This document shows, one piece after another, positions 1 through 7,944 of a stretch of DNA of 64,000 nucleotides. Position numbers and translations under genes: made by a program. The notes beneath the pieces are model-generated. The model did no database searches. It saw nothing but the letters and a program-made list of their open reading frames with translations, and was not told the origin of the DNA. Within the stretch, counting starts at the first letter, position 1. Every line of letters begins with the position of its first letter. Origin of the DNA: Streptomyces diastaticus subsp. diastaticus (GTDB lineage Bacteria > Actinomycetota > Actinomycetes > Streptomycetales > Streptomycetaceae); the NCBI RefSeq assembly GCF_011170125.1, contig NZ_BLLN01000003.1, forward strand, positions 1,246,001 to 1,310,000, in the 5' to 3' direction.

Positions 1-219
1 CCACGTCACCAGCACCACCGGGTGACCGCGCTCACCCCCTGACCAGTGCGAACGCGCCCTCGGACGGGACCGGGAAGCCGCACGCAACAGATCGCCACAG
101 ACGCCTGAGCCGACGCAACGAATCGCCGCCGGATGCGCAAGGAACGCGTCTTGTGACCGCTGTGCGCGCCCACGTACGGTCGTTTCCGTTCCCCGCCGCA
201 CCACCGCCCGAGGTCAGCC
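1..219. promoter_or_regulatory. Region upstream of davA with an imperfect direct repeat
   Basis: No gene is visible here. The segment holds two copies of a 15-base element, ACGCAACAGATCGCC at 82-96 and ACGCAACGAATCGCC at 113-127. They differ at two positions and start 31 bases apart, about three helical turns. Such spacing suits a dimeric regulator binding one face of the DNA, so a role in controlling the davA-davB pair is inferred. No convincing -10/-35 pair was picked out. Confidence 0.35.
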
Positions 220-1002
220 ATGCCGTCGTTGCGCACCGCCCTGCTCCAGAGTGCCCCGGCTCCCGCCGACGCCCTGGACCGCCTCGACGAAGCGGCCCGC
301 GCGGCCGCCGCCGACGGGGCCCGGCTGCTGGTCACCTCCGAGCTGTACCTCACCGGCTACGTGCCCGAGGCCGGTTTCGACGCCCTCGCGGAGCCCGCCG
401 GCGGCCCCTCGGCCCGCGCCGTCGCCGCCCTCGCCGCCCGCCACCACCTCGCCGTCGTCCACAGCTACGCCGAACGCGGCGCCGACGGCCGCCTCTACAA
501 CGCCGCCGCCCTCACCGGTCCCGACGGCCGCCCGCTCGCCCACTACCGCAAGACCCACCTGTACGGCGACCACGAACACCGCTGGTTCACCCCGGGCGAC
601 GAGCCCGTCGTCCAGGCCCGCCTCGACGGCCTCACCATCGGCCTGCTGGTCTGCTACGACGTCGAGTTCCCGGAGGCCGTCCGCGCCCACGCGCTGGCCG
701 GCACCGACCTGCTCTGCGTCCCCACCGCCCTCGCCGAGCCCTTCACCGTCGTCCCCGACACCCTCGTGCCCGCCCGCGCGGTGGAGAGCCAGCTCTACGT
801 CGCGTACGCCAACCGCACCGGTACCGAGGGCCCGTACACCTTCGCCGGGCGAAGCTGCCTCGCCGCCCCCGACGGCACCGTGCCGGTACGCGGCGGGCGG
901 GACGAGGCGCTGCTGCTCGCCGACGCCGACCCCGCGCTGCTGGGCGCCTCCCGCGCCGACAGCCCGTACCTGCGCGACCGCCGGCCCGAACTCTACGGCT
1001 GA
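220..1002 (+). CDS. davA: 5-aminovaleramide amidase-like carbon-nitrogen hydrolase (DavA type)
   Basis: A 260-residue single-domain nitrilase-superfamily amidase that hydrolyses a C-N bond using a Glu-Lys-Cys triad. The triad is visible as Glu41 (SELYLTGY), Lys111 (HYRKTHL) and Cys145 (LLVCYDVEFPE). Length and local motifs (PERG/AERG DGR-YN, YRKTHLFG-like, ARAVES-LYVAYAN) closely follow Pseudomonas DavA, which converts 5-aminovaleramide to 5-aminovalerate. The next gene, 52 bases downstream on the same strand, encodes the partner monooxygenase that would make the amide, which strongly supports the assignment. The ATG at 220 follows GAGGTC. Exact substrate is inferred: a related amide from another basic amino acid is possible. 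Confidence 0.8.
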   Translation: MPSLRTALLQSAPAPADALDRLDEAARAAAADGARLLVTSELYLTGYVPEAGFDALAEPAGGPSARAVAALAARHHLAVVHSYAERGADGRLYNAAALTGPDGRPLAHYRKTHLYGDHEHRWFTPGDEPVVQARLDGLTIGLLVCYDVEFPEAVRAHALAGTDLLCVPTALAEPFTVVPDTLVPARAVESQLYVAYANRTGTEGPYTFAGRSCLAAPDGTVPVRGGRDEALLLADADPALLGASRADSPYLRDRRPELYG

Positions 1003-1054
1003 GCCCGCGCCCGTCCGCCACCCCTGACGCCCGTCCCCGCAAGGAGCCCGACCC

Positions 1055-2749
1055 ATGACGTCCACGGTGCCCCCCGCAGGCCGCCCGGCCGCCGGACTGC
1101 CGCCGATCACCATGGTCGGCCCCGACTTCCCCTTCCCGTACGACGACTACCTCGGCCACGCCGCCGGGCTCGGGCAGGTCCCGGCCACCGCCCACGGCAC
1201 CGAGGTCGCGGTGATCGGCGGCGGCCTCTCCGGCATCGTCACCGCGTACGAACTGATGAAGATGGGGCTCAAGCCCGTCGTCCACGAGGCCGACCAGATC
1301 GGCGGGCGGCTGCGGACCGTCGGGTTCGACGGCTGCGACCCGGGGCTGCGCGCCGAGATGGGCGCGATGCGCTTCCCGCCCTCCTCGACCTCGCTCCAGC
1401 ACTACATCGACCTGGTCGGTCTGGAGACGCGGCCGTTCCCCAACCCGCTCTCCCCGGCGACGCCGTCCACCGTGGTCGACCTCAAGGGCGAGAGCCACTA
1501 CGCCCGCACCCTGGACGACCTGCCGCAGGTCTACCGCGACGTGGCCGACGCCTGGCAGCGGTGCCTGGACGAGAACGCCGAGTTCGCCGGCATGAACGAG
1601 GCGCTGCGCACCCGCGACATCCCGCGCGTCCGGGAGATCTGGGCCCGGCTGGTCGAACGGCTCGACGACCAGACCTTCTACGGCTTCCTCTGCGGCTCCG
1701 AGGCGTTCCGCTCCTTCAAGCACCGGGAGATCTTCGGCCAGGTCGGTTTCGGCACCGGAGGCTGGGACACCGACTTCCCCAACTCCATCCTGGAGATCCT
1801 GCGGGTCGTCTACACCGAGGCCGACGACCACCACCGCGGCATCGTCGGCGGCAGCCAGCAGTTGCCGCTGCGGCTCTGGGAGCGCGCCCCGGGCAAGCTC
1901 GTCCACTGGGCGCAGGGCACCTCGCTGGCCTCGCTGCACGAGGGTGGCGCCCCGCGCGGCGCGGTCACCCGGCTGCACCGGACGGCGGGCGGCGGCGTCA
2001 CCGTCACGGAGGCGTCCGGCGCGATCCGCACCTACCCGGCGGTGGTCTTCACCGGCCAGTCCTGGCTGCTGCTGTCCAAGATCGCCTGCGACGAGTCGCT
2101 CTTCCCCATGGACCACTGGACAGCCATGGAGCGCACCCACTACATGGAGTCGAGCAAGCTCTTCGTCCCCGTCGACCGGCCCTTCTGGCTCGACCAGGAC
2201 CCGGCCACCGGCCGCGACAGGATGTCGATGACGCTGACCGACCGCATGACCCGCGGCACCTACCTGCTGGACGACGGACCGGACAGGCCCGCCGTCATCT
2301 GCCTCTCCTACACCTGGTGCGACGACAGCCTGAAGTGGCTGCCGCTCTCCCCGACGGAGCGCATGGAGGTCATGCTCGCCTCCCTCGGCGAGATCTACCC
2401 GGACGTCGACATCCGCCGCCACATCATCGGCAGTCCCGTCACCGTCTCCTGGGAGAACGAGCCCTGGTTCATGGGCGCCTTCAAGGCCAACCTGCCGGGC
2501 CACTACCGCTACCAGCGGCGGCTGTTCACCCACTTCATGCAGGACCGGCTGCCCGCCGACCGGCGCGGCATCTTCCTCGCCGGTGACGACATCTCCTGGA
2601 CGGCGGGCTGGGCCGAGGGCGCCGTCCAGACCGCGCTGAACGCCGTCTGGGGCGTCATGCGGCACTTCGGTGGCGCCACCGACCCGTCCAACCCCGGTCC
2701 GGGCGACCGCTTCGACGAGCTCGCGCCGGTGGAACTCCCCGAGGACTGA
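1055..2749 (+). CDS. davB: L-lysine 2-monooxygenase-like FAD amine oxidase (DavB type)
   Basis: A 564-residue flavoprotein of the amine-oxidase fold. It begins with a PDFPFPYDDYL segment and then the FAD dinucleotide-binding motif VIGGGLSGIVTAYELM near residues 50-65. The second flavin motif, FLAGDDISWTAGWAEGAVQT, lies near the C-terminus. Conserved stretches such as GMRFP-like AMRFPPSST, PFPNPLSPA, QVGFGTGGWDTDFPNS and MSMTLTDRMTRGTYL match, from memory, Pseudomonas lysine 2-monooxygenase (DavB), which oxidatively decarboxylates L-lysine to 5-aminovaleramide. It forms a two-gene operon with the upstream amidase, so lysine would go to 5-aminovalerate. Other members of the family act on Trp, Phe or Arg, so substrate is inferred from whole-length resemblance and gene partnership. 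Confidence 0.78.
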   Translation: MTSTVPPAGRPAAGLPPITMVGPDFPFPYDDYLGHAAGLGQVPATAHGTEVAVIGGGLSGIVTAYELMKMGLKPVVHEADQIGGRLRTVGFDGCDPGLRAEMGAMRFPPSSTSLQHYIDLVGLETRPFPNPLSPATPSTVVDLKGESHYARTLDDLPQVYRDVADAWQRCLDENAEFAGMNEALRTRDIPRVREIWARLVERLDDQTFYGFLCGSEAFRSFKHREIFGQVGFGTGGWDTDFPNSILEILRVVYTEADDHHRGIVGGSQQLPLRLWERAPGKLVHWAQGTSLASLHEGGAPRGAVTRLHRTAGGGVTVTEASGAIRTYPAVVFTGQSWLLLSKIACDESLFPMDHWTAMERTHYMESSKLFVPVDRPFWLDQDPATGRDRMSMTLTDRMTRGTYLLDDGPDRPAVICLSYTWCDDSLKWLPLSPTERMEVMLASLGEIYPDVDIRRHIIGSPVTVSWENEPWFMGAFKANLPGHYRYQRRLFTHFMQDRLPADRRGIFLAGDDISWTAGWAEGAVQTALNAVWGVMRHFGGATDPSNPGPGDRFDELAPVELPED

Positions 2750-2752
2750 GAA

Positions 2753-2774
2753 GCCGCCGGGGCGCCCCGGCGGC
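2753..2774. terminator. Bidirectional terminator between davB and the DUF5995 gene
   Basis: A perfect 22-base GC palindrome lies in the 28-base gap between two convergent genes, 3 bases after the davB stop. It can form a hairpin on either strand. No T tract follows, as is common for Streptomyces terminators. Confidence 0.6.
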
Positions 2775-2777
2775 GTC

Positions 2778-3473
2778 TCAGAACCGCAGCGGCGTCAGCA
2801 TCATGCGCGCCACCAGTCCCACCGAGGTGTCCAGGCGGCGGACGAACTCCTCGCCCAGTTCCTCCACCCCGCGCACCACCCACAGGGTCCGGGCCGTGGC
2901 CCAGGCGGCGTCCCTGGCCCGGTCCAGGCTCCAGGCCCCGGCCAGGTGGGTCAGCGGGTCGGCCAGTTCCAGCAGGTCGGGCCCGGGCATCAGCTCCTCC
3001 CTGACCTGCTCCTCCAGCGACCGCAGCACCTCGCCGACCGCGTCGAACTCGTCCTCCAGGGCCGCCGGACGACAGCCGAGCACCCGGCAGGCGTCCACCA
3101 CCGCCAGCGGCAGGTCGTGCCCGACGTGCGCGTGGACACCGGCCAGCGCGAACTGCATCGGGCGTACGCCGGGATGCCGCCGCTGGGTGAGCAGCGGCCG
3201 CCAGCACGCCGGTACCCGCTCGCCGGCCGCGTCCGCCGCCACCGCGTCCAGATAGCGTCCGGCGAAGAGCGTGACGAGCGTCGAGGCGGCGCGTACGTCG
3301 GGGAACCGGCCGGCGCCGATCCGCCGGGCCAGCTCCTCGGTGACCGTCAGGTAGACCGAGTTGAACACCCCGACACCGTCCCGCGGCGGACAGCCGGCAC
3401 CGACCCCGCGCATCCGCGCCACCGCCGCGTCCACGGTGCTCACGCCGGCCGCCGTCCCACCCGTCCGTCTCAT
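2778..3473 (-). CDS. DUF5995 family protein
   Basis: A 231-residue soluble protein of unknown function that fits the DUF5995 family. The pattern is a helical protein with FNSVYLTVTEELARR, LFAGRYLDAV, and the block MQFALAGVHAHVGHDLPLAV, whose H-x-H-x2-H spacing could bind a metal or a polar ligand. The ATG at 3473 starts MRRTGGTAAGVSTVDA. The upstream extension in the same frame is proline/arginine-rich and looks non-coding. It is convergent with davB and shares its terminator. No signal peptide or membrane segment is visible. Confidence 0.7.
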   Translation of the reverse strand: MRRTGGTAAGVSTVDAAVARMRGVGAGCPPRDGVGVFNSVYLTVTEELARRIGAGRFPDVRAASTLVTLFAGRYLDAVAADAAGERVPACWRPLLTQRRHPGVRPMQFALAGVHAHVGHDLPLAVVDACRVLGCRPAALEDEFDAVGEVLRSLEEQVREELMPGPDLLELADPLTHLAGAWSLDRARDAAWATARTLWVVRGVEELGEEFVRRLDTSVGLVARMMLTPLRF

Positions 3474-3602
3474 GACGGCAGGGTGCCAGCCCCCGCCCGC
3501 GTCACGGGCGGCGCGCCCGGCAACGTCCCCGGAACGAGGGACCGCACGGGCCGGCGGGGGCCCAGGCTGCACCGGCCTGTTCCACCTCGGCCCCCGCCGC
3601 CC

Positions 3603-4553
3603 TCACCGGCACGCGCGTGCGGAGCCCCGGGGGCGTCCCGGAAGACCGTCCCCGGCGGCACCCTGGGGCGAGGCGGCGTCGCGCAGCGCGGTGAGCAGCC
3701 CCGTCAGGGCCGGCGTCCGGGGAGCACCCGAGCGGACGGCCGCCTGGATGGTGCGGGTCGGTTCCGGCCCCCGCACCGGGCGGATCGTCACTCCTGGGTG
3801 GGGGACGGCGAGGCCGAGCCGGGGGATGAGGGCGACGCCGAGGCCGGCCGCCACGAAGCCCTGGGCCGTCGTGTAGTCCTGGCACTCGACCGCCACCTCG
3901 GGGGTGAACCCGGCCGCCGCACAGCCGTGCAGGACCGCGTGCAGGCAGGGGCCGGGCGGCTCGCTGCCGACCCAGGGCTCCTTCGCGAGGTCGGCCAGTT
4001 CCACAACCTGCCGGCCGGCCAGCGGGTGGCCGGGGGCGAGAGCCACGCGGTAGGGGTCGTCGAGCAGGTGGACCAGATCCACGCCCGGCGGCGCGGGGGC
4101 GTCCGGCCGGACGACGAGTCCGAGGCCGGCCCGCCCCTCCGCCACCTCCGCCAGCGGGTCGTCGGGCTCGCTGAGCCGCAACTCCACGCCGATCCCCGGG
4201 TGATCTCGCCGGAAACGGGCCAGCGCGGGCGCCAGTAGTCCTGGTCCGGCGGTCGCGAAGTACCGCACCGCCAGCCGTCCGGTCCGGCCCGCCCGCAGAT
4301 CGGCCAGGGCCGCCTCGGCGACGGCGACCTGACCGCCGATCAGCGCGGCGTGCTCGGCCAGCAGGGTCCCGGCCTCGGTCGGCCGCACGCCCCGGCCGGC
4401 CCGTTCCAGCAGGGGCGTGCCCGCCTGTGCCTCCAGGGCCGCCACCTGCTGGCTCACCGCCGACGGGGTGTAGCCGAGCCGCTCGGCCGCCGCCGTCACC
4501 GAGCCGCTGGTCACCACGGCCCGCAGCACCTGCATTCTCCGCACATCCAGCAT
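3603..4553 (-). CDS. LysR family transcriptional regulator
   Basis: A 316-residue LysR-type regulator. The N-terminal winged helix-turn-helix starts at once (MLDVRRMQVLRAVVTSGSVTAAAERLGYTPSAVSQQVAALE). A periplasmic-binding-protein-like effector domain follows from about residue 90. It is divergent from the EamA transporter gene, with 128 bases between the two starts, the classic LysR arrangement. Control of that transporter and autoregulation are therefore inferred. The shared gap contains a slightly AT-richer stretch (GTGTGCAAAACCTTTCGC) suitable for a promoter/operator. The inducer cannot be told from sequence. Confidence 0.88.
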   Translation of the reverse strand: MLDVRRMQVLRAVVTSGSVTAAAERLGYTPSAVSQQVAALEAQAGTPLLERAGRGVRPTEAGTLLAEHAALIGGQVAVAEAALADLRAGRTGRLAVRYFATAGPGLLAPALARFRRDHPGIGVELRLSEPDDPLAEVAEGRAGLGLVVRPDAPAPPGVDLVHLLDDPYRVALAPGHPLAGRQVVELADLAKEPWVGSEPPGPCLHAVLHGCAAAGFTPEVAVECQDYTTAQGFVAAGLGVALIPRLGLAVPHPGVTIRPVRGPEPTRTIQAAVRSGAPRTPALTGLLTALRDAASPQGAAGDGLPGRPRGSARACR

Positions 4554-4681
4554 GTAGGGCAGCTTAACGGTGTGTGCAAAACCTTTCGCTTGTCCTGTCG
4601 GGTCGACTGCGGAACCGTGAGGACGACCGGACAGGACGGACCGGGTGCGGCACGGCCCACCCGGCGGAGAAGGGTGGCGTG

Positions 4682-5623
4682 ATGCGGGACACGAGCGGCG
4701 GCGGGGTGCGGGCGACGGGCCGGGTGGTGGTGCTCGCGCTGCTCTGGGGGTCGACCTTCCTCTGGATCGACCTCGCCCTGGACGGGTTCAGCCCCGTCCA
4801 GATCACCTTCGTCCGCTGCGCCCTCGGCGCCGCCCTGCTGCTCGTGCTGGCCCGGCGGGCCGGGGTGCGCCTGCCGCGCGGACGGAGGATGGCCGGGCGG
4901 CTGCTCGTCGCCGCCCTGCTCTGCAACACCCTGCCGTTCGCCCTGTTCAGCCTCGGTCAGCAGTCCGTGGACTCCGGTGTCGCGGGCGTCCTCAACGCCA
5001 CCACCCCGCTCTGGTCCCTGCTGGTCGGCCTGGCGGCGGGGGACCGGCGCGCCCTCGGCGCCCGCCCTCTGGCCGGACTGGCCGCCGGGTTCGCCGGGAC
5101 GGTGGTGATCTTCGCCCCGTGGCAGTCGGGCGCCCTCGCGGGATGGGGTGCCCTCGCCCTGCTCGGGGCGGGTGCGAGTTACGCCCTGGCCTTCGCCTGG
5201 ATGGGGCGGGTGCTCGCCGGGCAGGGGGTGCCGGCCATCGGCCTGTCGGCGGCGCAGCTCTCGGTGGCCACGCTCCTCGCCGCACTGCTGCTGCCGTGGG
5301 GCGGGCCCCCGCCGACGGCGCCCGGCCCGGTGCCCGTCCTGGCACTGGTGGTGCTCGGGCTCTTCGCCACCGGGGTCACCTTCCACCTCACCTTCCGGAC
5401 CATCGTCGCCGAGGGGCCGACCCAGGCGGCGGCTGTCGGCTACCTGCTCCCGGTGGTCTCGGTGCTGCTCGGCGCCGTGGTCCTCGGTGAGCGGGTCGGC
5501 TGGCGGGTGGTCGCCGGGACGGCCGTCGTGCTGGGCGGGGTGGTCCTCACCCGGTGGGGGGCCCGTTCGCGGGTCCCGGCCGGGAAGGCGGGGGAGTGCC
5601 CCGAGCCGCTGCCCGCCCGCTGA
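4682..5623 (+). CDS. EamA/DMT family transporter
   Basis: A 313-residue integral membrane protein of the drug/metabolite transporter superfamily, with ten predicted hydrophobic segments in two EamA repeats. The first begins VVVLALLWGSTFLWIDLAL and the second near SYALAFAWMGRVL. The motif ending VSVLLGAVVLGERVGWRVVAGTAVVLGGVVL is typical of the last two helices. Start chosen at the ATG at 4682 after GGAGAAGG; the in-frame extension upstream lacks hydrophobic character. It probably exports a small metabolite or amino acid under control of the divergent LysR protein. Substrate unknown. Confidence 0.85.
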   Translation: MRDTSGGGVRATGRVVVLALLWGSTFLWIDLALDGFSPVQITFVRCALGAALLLVLARRAGVRLPRGRRMAGRLLVAALLCNTLPFALFSLGQQSVDSGVAGVLNATTPLWSLLVGLAAGDRRALGARPLAGLAAGFAGTVVIFAPWQSGALAGWGALALLGAGASYALAFAWMGRVLAGQGVPAIGLSAAQLSVATLLAALLLPWGGPPPTAPGPVPVLALVVLGLFATGVTFHLTFRTIVAEGPTQAAAVGYLLPVVSVLLGAVVLGERVGWRVVAGTAVVLGGVVLTRWGARSRVPAGKAGECPEPLPAR

Positions 5624-5672
5624 ACGCGCCGGAGCCCGGCACCCGTGGGGGAGGGGCCGGGCTCCGGCGCGT
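5624..5672. terminator. Strong bidirectional hairpin terminator
   Basis: Arms at 5624-5640 and 5656-5672 form a perfect 17-bp GC stem with a 15-base loop. It sits exactly between the convergent EamA and permease genes. Confidence 0.75.
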
Positions 5673-5686
5673 GCGGGCGGCCGAGG

Positions 5687-7099
5687 TCACCCGCCGTCCG
5701 TCTTTTTGTCCTCGCCGGAGAGCGGGTCCTTCTCGTCGTACGCCGAGGTGCCGGCGTCGAGGAGCGGGGCCTCCCCCTTCAGGTGGGCGGGGGCGAAGGC
5801 CCGCAGGACGTGGTAGCCGGTGATGACCACCAGGGTGCCGAGCGCGATGCCGCCCAGTTCGAAGTTGTCGGTGATCTTCAGGCTGACTCCGCCGACGCCG
5901 ATGATGATGCCCGCGGCGGCCGGGACCAGGTTGAGCGGGTTGCGCAGGTCGACCTTGGCGTTGGTCCAGATCTGCGCGCCGAGCAGGCCGATCATGCCGT
6001 ACAGGATGACGGTGATGCCGCCGAGGACGCCGCCGGGGATGGCGGCGACGACGGCGCCGAACTTGGGGCAGAGGCCGAACAGCAGGGCGAAGCAGGCGGC
6101 GGCCCAGTAGGCGGCGGTGGAGTAGACGCGGGTGGCCGCCATGACGCCGATGTTCTCGGAGTACGTGGTGTTGGGCGGGCCGCCGACGGCGGTGGAGAGC
6201 ACCGAGGCGGCGCCGTCGGCCGCGATGGCGGTGCCCAGCTTGTCGTCGAGGTCGTCGCCGGTCATCTCGCCGACCGCCTTGACGTGCCCGGCGTTCTCCG
6301 CGATGAGCGCGATGACCACGGGGAGCGCCACCAGGATCGCCGACCATTCGAAGCTCGGCGCGTGGAAGGAGGGCAGGCCGATCCAGTCCGCCTTCGCGAC
6401 GCCCGACAGGTCCAGTCGCCAGTGGTCGACCGCCTCGGCTCCGCCGGCCGGGCTGTGGATCCTGCCGAGGACGAGGTCGAGCACCCAGGAGAGCAGGTAG
6501 CCGAAGACCAGACCGAGGAAGATGGCGATACGCGAGAGGAAGCCGCGCAGGCAGACCACGGCCAGGCCGGTGAAGAGCATCACCAGCAGCGCCGTCCACT
6601 GGTCCTGCGGCCAGTAGGTGGTCGCGGTCACCGGGGCGAGGTTGAAACCGATCAGCATGACGACGGCGCCGGTCACCACCGGCGGCATCGCCGCGTGGAT
6701 GACGCGGGCGCCGAATCTGCGGACGACCAGGCCGGCGAGGAAGAGGACCACCGCCACGACCAGCACGGCACCGGTGACGGTGGCGCTGTCGCCGCCGCTC
6801 GCCCGGATCGCCGCCGCCACCCCGACGAACGACAGGGAGCAGCCCAGATAGCTGGGCACCCTCCCGCGCGTGGACAGCAGGAAGATCATGGTGGCGACAC
6901 CCGACATCATGATCGCGAGGTTGGGGTCGAGCCCCATCAGGACGGGTGCCACGAACGAGGCGCCGAACATGGCCACGACGTGCTGGGCGCCGAGCCCCGC
7001 CGTCCGGGGCCAGCTCAGCCGCTCGTCGGGGCGTACCACGGCCCCCGGGGCGGGTGTCCGTCCGTCGCCGTGCAAGGTCCAGCGCACGCCGAGGCCCAT
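5687..7099 (-). CDS. NCS2 family uracil/xanthine permease
   Basis: A 470-residue polytopic transporter of the nucleobase-cation symporter-2 family, which takes up uracil or purine bases with protons. It starts MGLGVRWTLHGDGRTP. Family signs are the QHVVAMFGASFVAP block in the first helix, then repeated glycine-rich helices. The NxxT region AVGGPPNTTYSENIGVMAATRVYST is the NCS2 signature. The UraA-like spacing suggests uracil rather than xanthine, but this is an inference. The ATG at 7099 has an AGGAG seven bases or so upstream. No pyrimidine gene lies next to it. It is transcribed alone toward the EamA gene and ends at the shared hairpin. Confidence 0.85.
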   Translation of the reverse strand: MGLGVRWTLHGDGRTPAPGAVVRPDERLSWPRTAGLGAQHVVAMFGASFVAPVLMGLDPNLAIMMSGVATMIFLLSTRGRVPSYLGCSLSFVGVAAAIRASGGDSATVTGAVLVVAVVLFLAGLVVRRFGARVIHAAMPPVVTGAVVMLIGFNLAPVTATTYWPQDQWTALLVMLFTGLAVVCLRGFLSRIAIFLGLVFGYLLSWVLDLVLGRIHSPAGGAEAVDHWRLDLSGVAKADWIGLPSFHAPSFEWSAILVALPVVIALIAENAGHVKAVGEMTGDDLDDKLGTAIAADGAASVLSTAVGGPPNTTYSENIGVMAATRVYSTAAYWAAACFALLFGLCPKFGAVVAAIPGGVLGGITVILYGMIGLLGAQIWTNAKVDLRNPLNLVPAAAGIIIGVGGVSLKITDNFELGGIALGTLVVITGYHVLRAFAPAHLKGEAPLLDAGTSAYDEKDPLSGEDKKTDGG

Positions 7100-7482
7100 G
7101 GTCGCTCCTTGTTGATCGCGAGAAGTCCGCTGAGATGGCCGAAACCCGAGGGAAACGCAGCGGGGGCGTCGCACCGTTCCGGCCCACCGGCGTGGGTGCC
7201 GGAGAAAATATCAGCCACATGGTAATGCCGCCCGGACCTCTCTCCGCGCCAGGACGGGCCGGACCGCCGTGTCACGCGGCCGGGGTGGCCGCTCATGCGC
7301 GCTGAGCGGTTGCTTAGAGTGGTGGGTGCAGACCCCGGCCGGCGGCCGTCCGGAGCCCGGCCCACCCTCGCGGGTGAGTCACTTTTCGGACATCCGTCGG
7401 CGGCCCGGTCCCCGCCCACCGGACAGGACCGCCCGCACCGGGACGCTCCCTCACCTTCCGCGCCCACCTCAGGAGACCGCCC
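7100..7482. promoter_or_regulatory. Divergent promoter region with acyl-CoA-type operator
   Basis: A 383-base gap between the permease and the thioesterase genes. An AT-richer patch around 7203-7225 (GAGAAAATATCAGCC) is likely the permease promoter. At 7302-7317 the near-palindrome CTGAGCGGTTGCTTAG has six-base half-sites with one mismatch. It resembles AGC-N4-GCT sites bound by TetR regulators of acyl-CoA metabolism, which fits the thioesterase downstream. No coding sequence is apparent. Confidence 0.4.
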
Positions 7483-7944
7483 GTGACCGCCGCCCCGCTC
7501 GCCGACGCGCCGACCGCCGCCGAGGCTTCCGGCGTCCTCGTCCCCGTCGAGGTCCACTTCGACGACCTGGACGCCCTCGGCCTCCTCCACAACGCCCGCT
7601 ACCCGCTCCTCGTCGAGCGGGCCTGGGGCGCGCACTGGGCCGAGCGCGGTCACGCCTACGCCGGGGACTGGCACGCCGCGGGCGACGCCTGCAACGCGGT
7701 CAAGGAGTTCCGCATCTCCTACGAACTCCCGGTCACCCGTTCCGGCGGCCACGCCGTGCACCTCTGGCTGGAGCGCCTAGGCCGGACCGGGCTGACCTAC
7801 GGCTTCCGGCTCTGCTCCGCCGACGGCCTCACCACGCACGCGCGCGGCCACCGGGTCCTGGTCCGGCTGGACCCCGACACGATGCGTCCCGCGCCGTGGA
7901 CCGAGGAGTTCAGGAACGCGGCGCGTCCGCTGCTGCGGGGCTGA
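7483..7944 (+). CDS. Acyl-CoA thioesterase, hot-dog fold (4HBT type)
   Basis: A 153-residue single hot-dog domain enzyme expected to hydrolyse an acyl- or aroyl-CoA thioester. The N-terminal motif VEVHFDDLDALGLLHNARYPLLVERA is the 4-hydroxybenzoyl-CoA thioesterase signature, with the catalytic Asp in the D-x-L/M-x-H-N context. The GTG at 7483 follows AGGAGA at good spacing. Its last 35 bases overlap the end of the convergent MFS gene. A palindrome about 165 bases upstream may be its operator. Substrate unknown. Confidence 0.8.
   Translation: MTAAPLADAPTAAEASGVLVPVEVHFDDLDALGLLHNARYPLLVERAWGAHWAERGHAYAGDWHAAGDACNAVKEFRISYELPVTRSGGHAVHLWLERLGRTGLTYGFRLCSADGLTTHARGHRVLVRLDPDTMRPAPWTEEFRNAARPLLRG

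Noticed and set aside
743..2665. 640-codon minus-strand frame opposite davB
   Set aside because: Composition is that of a shadow frame (Gly/Val/Arg/Ala), and the opposite strand encodes a clear flavoprotein.
1055..2749. Reading davB as tryptophan 2-monooxygenase for indoleacetamide synthesis
   Set aside because: Length and block-by-block pattern fit DavB better, and the partner is a nitrilase-fold amidase like DavA rather than an amidase-signature IaaH.
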